A stretch of 64,000 nt of DNA from Candidatus Latescibacterota bacterium (GTDB taxonomy: Bacteria > Latescibacterota > MWCZ01). The stretch spans positions 186,001 through 250,000 of the forward strand of contig JAKJDF010000005.1 of NCBI GenBank assembly GCA_022706085.1. Direction: 5' to 3'. This document shows positions 51,881-59,442 of this stretch, in pieces. Numbering within the stretch: position 1 is the stretch's first letter; each line of letters begins with the position of its first letter. The translations under genes were made by a program, and so were the position numbers. The notes below the pieces were generated by a model that was not told the origin of the DNA, did not search any database, and saw nothing but the letters and a program-made list of their open reading frames with translations.

Positions 51881-53944
51881 ATGAGAATGAACCGCCGGGA
51901 GTTCCTTCGATGGTCGGGAACAGGGATCGGTTTTCTCCTGCTTCCTGCACGTCTGCTTGCAAGGAGGCGCAGCACGGCGCAAAGCCATTCCTCACCGTCC
52001 GAGAGCAATGAATCCCCAGCGGCCGGCCGCGCCAACCTGGTCGTGACGGCTCTTGCAGACCCCATCCGGGCGAAGCAAGTGCTCGCCGGCCGCGCAGCAG
52101 TTGATCCAGTGGACGGTCGAGAGAAGTTCTGGATCACCAACATGAACGAACATTCGGGCGGCGAACTGATTGCGATCGACTTCGAAAGCGATACTGCCGA
52201 GGTTTTCCGGTGGCCTGCCGGACAAGGGTCGTGGTGTGTTCTCCCGTTGCCCCGCGAACGACTTGCGATCAGCACTTACTATGACGGGAAATTCCTCGTT
52301 TTCGACATGAGAAGGCGGGAGTTCACGCACGTTGTGTCATTCCCGGGTGAGAGCTACGTATGGGAAATGGCCATAGGATCGGACGGGCGCGTGTACGGCG
52401 GAACCTACCCGGGCGCAAAGCTGGGGTGCTTTGACCCCGAGACGGGGGAGTTCGAAGATTGCGGAAGCCCGGTTGCCGGCACGGAGAACCAGTATTTGCG
52501 CAACGTCGCCACGGCGCCGGGAGGAGATATTATCTGCACGTTCGGGTCGGCACGCCAATCCGTACGCGTCTATCGAATCGCGTCAAAGCGGTTTGAGCTC
52601 CTTGTTCCGGACGAGCCGGATTTCTTCGCCAAACCGATCGTCAGCCTCCGTGGCCATCTTTTCGTACACCACGCTGAGCGCGGTCTTCTGGCATTCAGAG
52701 GTCCACAACTGGAGCCCGTGGAACGGCCCCCGCTTCCCGATTGCCCCGTGGGAAGCGGGTGGAAGGGCATCGCACGGTATTCCACGGAAGAACGTGTTCA
52801 CCTTACTGCGGAACGACAAACGTGGGAATGGCTTCCTGCAACCGGTTCCCTGACTCTCGTGACGGGTCTCTCACTCCGCGGCTGCCGGGTTCTCGACGCA
52901 ACACGGGATGGTCGCCTGCTGGGCATCCGCGGTCAGGATTACTTCGCGCTGCCGTCCGGAAGCCCGAGTCTTGAGCTCCGCCGAATACCGGCGGAAAGCG
53001 CCGGGAGACCGTTTCATTTCCTCACTGCGGACCCGCCCGGTTCGCCCGGTCCGCACCGCATCTGGGGCGGCCCATCGTACGGACAGACCGTCGCTTCGTA
53101 CGAAATCGGAACCGGGAAGGTGTGGAACTCCGGTGCGGTGGTGGATTCGAGCGGCGAGGTGTACGGCGCGGTATCTGTCGGTGGCAAACTGTACACCGCC
53201 TCGTATTCCGGCGCGGACTTCGCCGTGTACGATCCAGCGCGCCCGTGGGATCAGTGGAACAACGTGAACCCGCGGCACATCGGCTCCATCTCGGACCAGC
53301 ATCAGTGCCGGCCGACAGGACGCATGCGGCTCGGCCCCGACGGGAATCTCTACTCCGGATGGCAGGCTGACTACGGGGAATATGGCGGCGCTCTGGTTCG
53401 TCTGAATCCGCGAACCGAGGAAATCACCGTCTGGCGGAATCCCCTCGGTGACGAACCCGTCATCTCGCTTGCGATCGGCGGCCGCTTTGCGTACCTCGGA
53501 ACCGACCAGACGGCAAACGGGTTGCCGCGACGAGAAGGAAAAGGCCAGTTCGGCGTGTGGAGCCTTGCCGAGGAGCGCGTGGTTTTCCAGCAGAGAATGG
53601 AAACAATGAACGCGGTCCGGTGCATCGGCGCGATGCGGACAAGAGAGCTGGCGTTCTTCCCCGAAAAAGATGAACTCCACGTGTTCGATGGGGAATCCCT
53701 TCAGTTCGTGGACAGGATTCCCGCGCCGGTGCCCGACTCGCCGGGGTGGTGCGAAGACGTGGTCCTCCATCCTTCCGGGTACCTGCTGTACGCGCGGGGA
53801 ACCTTTCTTGTGAGGGTTGCTCCGAATCTTCGCACGGAAATCCTCGGGCCGCTGGAAAAACCGGTCAATCACATGACTTTCGGGCCTGACGGGCTCCTGT
53901 ATTTTTCCAGCGGCACGACGTTGTATTCACTCAGAGGCCTGTAA
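51881..53944 (+). CDS. Tat-exported beta-propeller protein (paralog B)
   Basis: A 687-residue paralog of the preceding protein, aligning from its residue about 49 (LVVTALADPIRAKQVLAGRA) to the end. It adds an N-terminus with a twin-arginine motif, NRREFLRWSG, followed by the hydrophobic stretch IGFLLLPARLLA. Tat export implies folding, and perhaps cofactor loading, in the cytoplasm. Shared blocks such as EKFWITNMNEHSGGELI and DSPGWCEDV are nearly identical. Only one base separates the two genes, so they are co-transcribed. The 3' end overlaps the convergent receiver-like gene by 18 bases. Confidence 0.78.
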   Translation: MRMNRREFLRWSGTGIGFLLLPARLLARRRSTAQSHSSPSESNESPAAGRANLVVTALADPIRAKQVLAGRAAVDPVDGREKFWITNMNEHSGGELIAIDFESDTAEVFRWPAGQGSWCVLPLPRERLAISTYYDGKFLVFDMRRREFTHVVSFPGESYVWEMAIGSDGRVYGGTYPGAKLGCFDPETGEFEDCGSPVAGTENQYLRNVATAPGGDIICTFGSARQSVRVYRIASKRFELLVPDEPDFFAKPIVSLRGHLFVHHAERGLLAFRGPQLEPVERPPLPDCPVGSGWKGIARYSTEERVHLTAERQTWEWLPATGSLTLVTGLSLRGCRVLDATRDGRLLGIRGQDYFALPSGSPSLELRRIPAESAGRPFHFLTADPPGSPGPHRIWGGPSYGQTVASYEIGTGKVWNSGAVVDSSGEVYGAVSVGGKLYTASYSGADFAVYDPARPWDQWNNVNPRHIGSISDQHQCRPTGRMRLGPDGNLYSGWQADYGEYGGALVRLNPRTEEITVWRNPLGDEPVISLAIGGRFAYLGTDQTANGLPRREGKGQFGVWSLAEERVVFQQRMETMNAVRCIGAMRTRELAFFPEKDELHVFDGESLQFVDRIPAPVPDSPGWCEDVVLHPSGYLLYARGTFLVRVAPNLRTEILGPLEKPVNHMTFGPDGLLYFSSGTTLYSLRGL

Positions 53945-54721
53945 GATTCCGCCCTTGGTACCTGAATCCCGCCGAAGAACAAGTCGCACTGCACGCGCGA
54001 CCGCGGTAATCGATTCCGCCACTCCCCTGCTCACTCCCTCCCGGGGAAGGGTCACCCGCCACCAGGTCTTCGAGGCAGCGGAATCCTCCAAAATTACGAT
54101 CCCGCTTTCCACGCCGCCTTTTTCACCATAACAGGGGAAGTTTCTGCCCTGCGGCGCATCACCGCGTCCGCTTTCGATCTGAATGTCCGCTCGAAAGCCC
54201 ACAAGCTGCGCGACTTTTGCCGCCAGCGCCTCACCCGCCATTCCGTCCGCATTTAGTCTCATCACCCGCTGCACGAGATCCGCGGCGACGAGTGCCCACC
54301 AACAGGCGTGGACCATCACGTCGGTGTCGTGTTCGCTGAACGGACGCCTGCCAAGACCGCGTGGGGTCTCCCTGCCCAAAGCCGCGTCAGCTTCGCAGAT
54401 GAGCCAGAAAGGGTCACACGGCTGCGGAAACACGCGCACACCGGGAAAGTCCGCCCCCGGATCGTCAGTCACCAGCGCAAATCGCGGAATGACGCTCAGC
54501 TCCGCATCCTTCTCCAGTTCGGCCAGCGTCTCGCGCCCGACTTCGGCCGACATTGCATCCATCAGTGCCACCACGATCGCATCGGCCTCGGCGTTGAACG
54601 CCGTCGCGAGTGCATCTACCGCAGTATCGGCGGGGTCCGTGCGCCACCCTGCAACGGAAAACGCGTGCTCCCACAGCAGGCGGAGCGCGCGATCCGGCAT
54701 TACCAGCACTACATGGGGCAT
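53927..54721 (-). CDS. Receiver-like domain protein of unknown function
   Basis: A 264-residue protein. The first 115 residues follow the alternating beta/alpha pattern of a response-regulator receiver (VVLVMPDRALRLLWEHAFSVAGW, DAIVVALMDAM, FALVTDD), but the conserved lysine near beta-5 is replaced in RVFPQPCDPF, so phosphorylation is doubtful. The rest, including a helical stretch around 135-185, is not recognised. The ATG lies four bases after the stop of the GH88/105-like gene, so the two are co-translated. Confidence 0.5.
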   Translation of the reverse strand: MPHVVLVMPDRALRLLWEHAFSVAGWRTDPADTAVDALATAFNAEADAIVVALMDAMSAEVGRETLAELEKDAELSVIPRFALVTDDPGADFPGVRVFPQPCDPFWLICEADAALGRETPRGLGRRPFSEHDTDVMVHACWWALVAADLVQRVMRLNADGMAGEALAAKVAQLVGFRADIQIESGRGDAPQGRNFPCYGEKGGVESGIVILEDSAASKTWWRVTLPREGVSRGVAESITAVARAVRLVLRRDSGTKGGILQASE

Positions 54722-54724
54722 GGG

Positions 54725-56248
54725 TCACTCCCGGGGAATCGTCCTCATGACCTCGTTGGCCGCGTGGGCCTGCCAGAAACACCGGGTGCGGTTGCTGCGG
54801 TAATTGTATGTTACCGGCTGCAACAGGTAAGCCTCAAAACGTTTCATCTGGGGCGTCCCGGCATCGCCACCCACGCTGCCCCCCTGAAAAATGTGGCATT
54901 TCATGGCTTCCCACGCGCGGATTCCCCGCTCGCGGAATTCGCCGGAGAGCAATCCCAACCGCGCCCCGCGCAGAAACACGTACGCCAGCGCAGGGGTGTA
55001 GATCCGGCCAAACGGAGACTGCGGCATGTCAAGGATGTGGTGGAATGCACCCGTGTCTGGATCCTGAACTGCCGCAACCGCGTCGCACGCGTCCCTGTAC
55101 ATGCCGAGTATCTCTGGGTACGCCGGGTCGTCGGTCGGCCATTGCTCCAGTATGTTCTGCAATCCGAAACACGTCCACAACATGCCATGCCCTTGGAAAT
55201 GCGTGTGGCTCTCCCTCCTGCCGAGCAGCCCGTGGTGATACAACCCCGTCTCCGGATCGCGGCAGTTCCCCCGGTGCGCCGCCAGACACGCCGCGATAAT
55301 CGACGTCGCTTTCCGGATCCATCCGCCTGTTTTCGCCGCAGCCAACACCGAGGCGAACTCGAGCCCCACCTGTTCGCTGTACGTCCCGCCATCCGCCGCA
55401 CGGGATTCGAGAACCGTCCGGGTCGCGGGATGAACGAAACTGTGCGCCTGAAGCAACAGGCCGGTGCCTACCTGCCTCCGGGAATCCTCCACCGCGCCGA
55501 AGGCCGGGCGGTAGCGCGACTTGTCCGGCACTTCAGGGATAGCCGCGAGAATTTCGTCGCGGTACCGTGGGTCGCCCGTCAACTCCGACAATCGCAGGAG
55601 GGCGAGGGCGGAAATCTCGGGCCCGCCTTCCTTCCTCCCGCTGGCATCCCAACGCGCGAACTGAAGCTCCGCGAAACGGACCGCGGCTTCTCGATATCGT
55701 TCCTCGCCCGTCGCTTCAAACGCCCCGATCAACGCCCAGAGAGTCCCGAAACTCACGTCCGACCATTCGTGCCGGTCGGATTGCATGAGACCCTCCAGCA
55801 ACATCCGGTGAACGTCGCGGTCGGAGCGGGCCAGCATCCTCGCACGCATCGCCGGGGAGTTTATGGTGAGGTCGGGCGCAACTATCAGGGGATTCTCTAT
55901 CCGTTTGACCTCGAAACGGCCTCTCTCAGAGTACGCCGCCAACCATGTACGTCCATTTTCATGGAGATACATGGTTCCGTGCGGCGCCACGCCTTCCAGC
56001 GAATCCGTGTCAGGGTCAAGCCCGATGAATCCTCGCAGGCGTCGTCGCAAACGGGGCAGATCCTCAAGGCATGTGACAATTGCGCGGATTCCGTCGCAGG
56101 AGGGCGGGAGATCGTTCGGCAGGGTGTCCTGCGGGCCGAAGGAAACATCTACTCCGGCGTTGACCAGGTATCCGACGAGGTCATGAAACCCGTGTGGAGG
56201 GTCGGGAGGCTCGACGACCCAGCATTCTGTTTTCGGAAACCCCACCAC
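54725..56248 (-). CDS. GH88/GH105-like (alpha/alpha)6-barrel protein
   Basis: A 507-residue protein. The C-terminal region HGMLWTCFGLQNILEQWPTDDPAYPEILGMYRDACDAVAAVQDPDTGAFHHILDMP, then YTPALAYVFLRGARLGLL, closely follows the ending of unsaturated glucuronyl/rhamnogalacturonyl hydrolases. The N-terminal 100 residues do not match that family, and I cannot confirm the catalytic aspartate. No signal peptide is seen. The start is GTG 56248 with GGAGGAGG upstream. Activity on unsaturated uronic-acid oligosaccharides is a reasonable guess. Confidence 0.6.
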   Translation of the reverse strand: MVGFPKTECWVVEPPDPPHGFHDLVGYLVNAGVDVSFGPQDTLPNDLPPSCDGIRAIVTCLEDLPRLRRRLRGFIGLDPDTDSLEGVAPHGTMYLHENGRTWLAAYSERGRFEVKRIENPLIVAPDLTINSPAMRARMLARSDRDVHRMLLEGLMQSDRHEWSDVSFGTLWALIGAFEATGEERYREAAVRFAELQFARWDASGRKEGGPEISALALLRLSELTGDPRYRDEILAAIPEVPDKSRYRPAFGAVEDSRRQVGTGLLLQAHSFVHPATRTVLESRAADGGTYSEQVGLEFASVLAAAKTGGWIRKATSIIAACLAAHRGNCRDPETGLYHHGLLGRRESHTHFQGHGMLWTCFGLQNILEQWPTDDPAYPEILGMYRDACDAVAAVQDPDTGAFHHILDMPQSPFGRIYTPALAYVFLRGARLGLLSGEFRERGIRAWEAMKCHIFQGGSVGGDAGTPQMKRFEAYLLQPVTYNYRSNRTRCFWQAHAANEVMRTIPRE

Positions 56249-56388
56249 GGAGATCCTCCTCCCATCGCGCGGGGCAACAAGTGCCTGGATGCGCCCGGCG
56301 CATCGTGTTGTTGCCTCGCTGTCAGCCAGTGCTCAGATGCGCAGGTCGACCTTCCCGGTCTCCTCACCATCACCAGACCAAGGCCCCG

Positions 56389-56886
56389 TCAGGCCCATTT
56401 TTCCCAGTGCAGAACCTCATTCAGCGCGCGTTTCGGTTTGGGCGAGGGCGGAGCCTGAGGGTACCCAAGGGCGATAAGCGAAATCACTCGGTACCCATCT
56501 GGAACGCCCAGCACCTTTGCGATATCCACCGCGTACGGTTTCTTGTCCCCCGCGACCCAGCAGGAGCCCACTCCGTGGGCCCACGCCCCGAGCAGGATGT
56601 TCTGAGACGCCGCCGAGCCGTCTTCCAGGAAATACCGGCCATCTTTGCACACGACGACGATGCACGCCGAAGCCTGCGCAATGAATTTGCCGTACTCCGC
56701 GAGGTCGGCGATCTTCTCGCGCATGGAAGCGTCTGTCACGACGATGAACTCCCACGGTTGCTCGTTGCGCGCCGTTGCTGCCAGTCTGCCGCAATCCACA
56801 ATATCTTCCAGCACCTCGCGTGGAACCTGTCTGCCGGCGAACGCGCGCACGCTACGGCGCGTCTTGATGACGGTCAATGCGTCCAT
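56389..56886 (-). CDS. Nitroreductase-family FMN oxidoreductase
   Basis: A 165-residue compact nitroreductase. The FMN-binding start TRRSVRAFAGRQVP, the segment LAATARNEQPWEFIVVTD and the region SAASQNILLGAWAHGVGSCWV are all typical. GAAGGAGG precedes ATG 56886; the frame is open to 56952. It overlaps the 3' end of the DUF1638 gene by 35 bases in another frame, so they are transcribed together. The physiological substrate is unknown. Confidence 0.88.
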   Translation of the reverse strand: MDALTVIKTRRSVRAFAGRQVPREVLEDIVDCGRLAATARNEQPWEFIVVTDASMREKIADLAEYGKFIAQASACIVVVCKDGRYFLEDGSAASQNILLGAWAHGVGSCWVAGDKKPYAVDIAKVLGVPDGYRVISLIALGYPQAPPSPKPKRALNEVLHWEKWA

Positions 56887-57634
56887 TCTGGCCTCCTTCG
56901 TTTCTGCCCACTGCAATGATTTGTGCATCCAGGGTTGGCGCGATGGTATCACCCGGCTTGACGATCAGGAAATCCTTTGCATCCCACTCGCCGTCCACCC
57001 ACCGCTGCAAAAGCCCGAGATTCCCTTCTATCTCCTTGTATTCCCAGGAATTGCGTGCGCATATCTCTTGCACCCGTTTCCGGTACACGTCGTGATCAAC
57101 GCCGGGGACGGCGATATAGGCTCCGAACCGGTAGTTCTTTATCCACGCGTTTGACATTTCCCAGAGATATGCGGCGTTGTCTTCTCCGTATTGCTCCACG
57201 AGCCTGGCGTATTCACCTTCCACCAGCACGCCCGATGCCGAGGCGGATTGGCCTGCCTGATCGTGACTGCGTACCACTTTCAACCAGCCTGCCGTGTAGT
57301 AATATGTCCCCGGAGCTTCTTCAAAGGCGCTCGCATACCGCTCTTTCGATCCGAGAAACCAGGTAATGCAGTCATGGGCGCGTGCGATGACAAGCGGCTT
57401 GTCCCTCGCCTGCAACCCCACCAGCATGTTGTTGCAGAGAGCGTACCCGAGGAGCAATGCTTCCCAGTCCCCTTCCCCTGCGGCGTCTATACGCTCCTGA
57501 ATGGCTTTCCTGCCTCGTACGACGTCATTGTGATGTCCCTGTTCAAGGTATTCCGCGGAAACCGATTTCCGCGACATCGAGATGACACGGTCGAACTCAG
57601 GTCTGGCAACCTCGCACGCGATAAGCTTGTACAC
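56852..57634 (-). CDS. DUF1638-domain protein
   Basis: A 260-residue member of the DUF1638 family. Typical segments are IACEVARPEF at the N-terminus, LLLGYALCNNMLVGLQARDKPLVIARAHDCITWFLGSKERY (conserved cysteines and His-Asp-Cys), and GTYYYTAGWL. The family is often found beside corrinoid proteins and MtaA/UroD-type methyltransferases in anaerobes, which is the case here: a UroD-type gene precedes it by 14 bases. Biochemical function is not established. Confidence 0.85.
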   Translation of the reverse strand: MYKLIACEVARPEFDRVISMSRKSVSAEYLEQGHHNDVVRGRKAIQERIDAAGEGDWEALLLGYALCNNMLVGLQARDKPLVIARAHDCITWFLGSKERYASAFEEAPGTYYYTAGWLKVVRSHDQAGQSASASGVLVEGEYARLVEQYGEDNAAYLWEMSNAWIKNYRFGAYIAVPGVDHDVYRKRVQEICARNSWEYKEIEGNLGLLQRWVDGEWDAKDFLIVKPGDTIAPTLDAQIIAVGRNEGGQNGRIDRHQDAP

Positions 57635-57648
57635 GCCTTACCCCTTCG

Positions 57649-58812
57649 TCACGCGTACGTTCCGAACTCGTGCACTGCGTCCCACATCGCCCTGAGGTTC
57701 TCCATGGGCACCCCCGGTGCAAGGTTGTTCCCTTCGCGGAGGACGAACCTGCCGCCTTCCATGATCCCACTGCCGAGGATTCGTTTGACCTCGGCACGGA
57801 CTGCGTCCGGTGTCGCAGATCGCAGGAACGGGACGCTGGGGCCGCCGTAGATTTCGACCTCCGGCCCGAGCTCCTTTCTCAGCCAGCCGAAATCCACGGG
57901 ATAGCCGGTATCGAAGCTCCACACGTTGAGTTCGTCTCGAATGGTCTTGAAATGCCGCGTCGCATCGCCACAAAGATGGATGCTGTGCGGTCCCGTGCCT
58001 GCAAGTTCCTCGAATATTCGGCGATGATAGGGCAGGATCATCTCCCGGTACATCGGCGTGCTGATCAGCATGACCGAATCGTCCGCGAGGCCTCCACGCT
58101 CGGGCTTCAGTTCGGCACCCATTCGTTCGCGGTAAGCCCGGATTCGCGCGATGCTGGTCTCAGTGATGTAGTTGAGCATGGCGTGGGCGTACCCGGGATC
58201 CTCTATCATGTCGGGAATAAACCTGCTGGCTCCCCGCAAGTTGCAGCAGAGGGTCAATGGGCCGTCGGTGCCACCGGCGGGCCATGTCACCGTCGCAATG
58301 GGCAACCCGAGGTAGGTCCACCCCTCCTCCTTTTTGCGGCAGAAGTACCCGTAATAATCCCACATGCGTTGCGCGCTGCCATGAGTGAAGGGGTCCGGCA
58401 TACCCTTTTCGATCAGCGACCATTTGGACTCATCGTCATCCAGCAAGGGCTCCGTGTCGGGCACTTCACCCGGCCAGTACCTGATGCGCGCCCCGTACCA
58501 CGCAGCTTCATAGTAGTTCTGGAAATCCACCCAGAGACTCCAGCCATCCTGCGGCAGACCCATCGGGGCATCCTGGAGGATATTCGTCCGCACCCACGCC
58601 TGATGCTCGATCTGGCGCTCCATCATCAGCTGGGGATCGCTGGAGTATTGCTCAAATGTGATTCCGCGGGGGTTGGACGGGTGGTCGAACATTGTCAGGC
58701 GAGGGTTGATGCCGAAAACCATCGGCACGCGTGTTGGTTTGCGTTCTCGGTATGCCTTCCAGATCGCTTCCACTTCCGCGTTGTGCGTATCGAAATCGAA
58801 CATCACAGCCAT
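57649..58812 (-). CDS. Uroporphyrinogen decarboxylase/MtaA-family protein
   Basis: A 387-residue TIM-barrel protein of the UroD superfamily. The motif His279-Leu-Cys281 in SIHLCGD corresponds to the zinc-binding H-x-C of methylcobamide:coenzyme M methyltransferases (MtaA, MtbA), rather than the heme-pathway enzyme. GGPSVPFLRSATPDAVRAEVKRIL near the C-terminus is also family-typical. A role in methyl transfer from a corrinoid protein is inferred; no corrinoid protein gene is present in the window. First gene of the operon with DUF1638 and the nitroreductase. Confidence 0.85.
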   Translation of the reverse strand: MAVMFDFDTHNAEVEAIWKAYRERKPTRVPMVFGINPRLTMFDHPSNPRGITFEQYSSDPQLMMERQIEHQAWVRTNILQDAPMGLPQDGWSLWVDFQNYYEAAWYGARIRYWPGEVPDTEPLLDDDESKWSLIEKGMPDPFTHGSAQRMWDYYGYFCRKKEEGWTYLGLPIATVTWPAGGTDGPLTLCCNLRGASRFIPDMIEDPGYAHAMLNYITETSIARIRAYRERMGAELKPERGGLADDSVMLISTPMYREMILPYHRRIFEELAGTGPHSIHLCGDATRHFKTIRDELNVWSFDTGYPVDFGWLRKELGPEVEIYGGPSVPFLRSATPDAVRAEVKRILGSGIMEGGRFVLREGNNLAPGVPMENLRAMWDAVHEFGTYA

Positions 58813-58902
58813 CTGGCGGTCTCCTGCGAATTCGTGTGCTTTCCGTCACATCCCCGCCGTGGCGCAAAGCGTATCTTTGGTTGAGAACACTGAACGTCCA
58901 CC

Positions 58903-58916
58903 ATTGAGTACTCAAT
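58903..58916. promoter_or_regulatory. 14-base palindrome upstream of the UroD/DUF1638 operon
   Basis: ATTGAGTACTCAAT is perfectly palindromic and lies about 90 bases upstream of the UroD-family start codon. It is a plausible operator. Confidence 0.4.
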
Positions 58917-58947
58917 ATCAGTCCATGAACACACCAACGGACACCCC

Positions 58948-59067
58948 ATGAGCGCACCAAAGAACTGGTACCCGGCACGCGAGAGGATCCTTGACTTCAT
59001 TGGCACGACGCTCACGTTCCTCGGCGTTTTGGTACTCGTCCTCTATCTGGCCGGATTTTTCGGTTAA
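58948..59067 (+). CDS. Possible 39-residue single-helix membrane protein
   Basis: A short open frame that starts with a charged segment (MSAPKNWYPARERILDFIG), then one hydrophobic helix TTLTFLGVLVLVLYLAGFFG, then TAA. The composition is convincingly that of a small membrane protein, but there is no strong ribosome binding site and the frame lies between a UroD gene and a repeat element. No homologue is recognised. Confidence 0.35.
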   Translation: MSAPKNWYPARERILDFIGTTLTFLGVLVLVLYLAGFFG

Positions 59068-59442
59068 CCACGCTCCGGGGTCACTTTCCACTAGTATACC
59101 CCTGCGAATTTCACGTACCAACGCCGTGGATGCCTGTACGCCGACGGATCGGCGCGTACAGTCATGATCGCCTCGGTCGCGCATGTATTCGGCGAACAGG
59201 GCACTTTCGTGGGAAATCCGTTCGGCCGGGGTCCCCGCCGGGCAGACAGGAATGTCTGCCCCACGTACGGTGCGCCACAACCTGCATAGGCTTCCGCCTT
59301 CTTTCACGGCCTGCCCGCATCACGCTTGGTTCCTCAGTTCGTCGGCGTTTTCTTTTGTACTCGCGCAATCCATCGCCGTTCCCTGCAAACCGCAACACGC
59401 GCCGCTTCACTCCCCTCGACTACGCCATCAGAAAGGCAATAG
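59068..59442. other. Intergenic region before the GH38 gene
   Basis: 375 bases. It contains a block (about 59100-59280) with two strong hairpins and other inverted repeats. Translations of the block give phrases like GQTGMSAP and IPVCPAGTPAER, which I believe recur as spurious proteins in some uncultured bacterial genomes. The remaining 160 bases before the GH38 start show nothing recognisable except GAAAGG before its ATG. Confidence 0.45.
59100..59280. repeat. Hairpin-rich intergenic repeat candidate
   Basis: CTGTACGCCGA (59134-59144) pairs with TCGGCGCGTACAG (59149-59161) with a two-base bulge. GGGCAGACA (59240-59248) pairs perfectly with TGTCTGCCC (59253-59261). Between them is CGGGG-T-CCCCG. 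The structure resembles REP-type or small non-autonomous intergenic repeats. No second copy is seen in this window. Confidence 0.45.

Noticed and set aside
54308-56458. 716-codon open frame on the plus strand
   Set aside because: It is antisense to the receiver-like and GH88/105-like genes, rich in Arg, Pro and His, and has no domain-like pattern; the minus-strand genes have ribosome sites and family motifs.
57670-58884. 404-codon plus-strand open frame
   Set aside because: It is antisense to the UroD-family gene, which has clear motifs.
58918-59307. 129-codon minus-strand open frame
   Set aside because: It translates the hairpin-rich intergenic block and part of the possible small membrane ORF; the sequence looks repeat-derived rather than coding.
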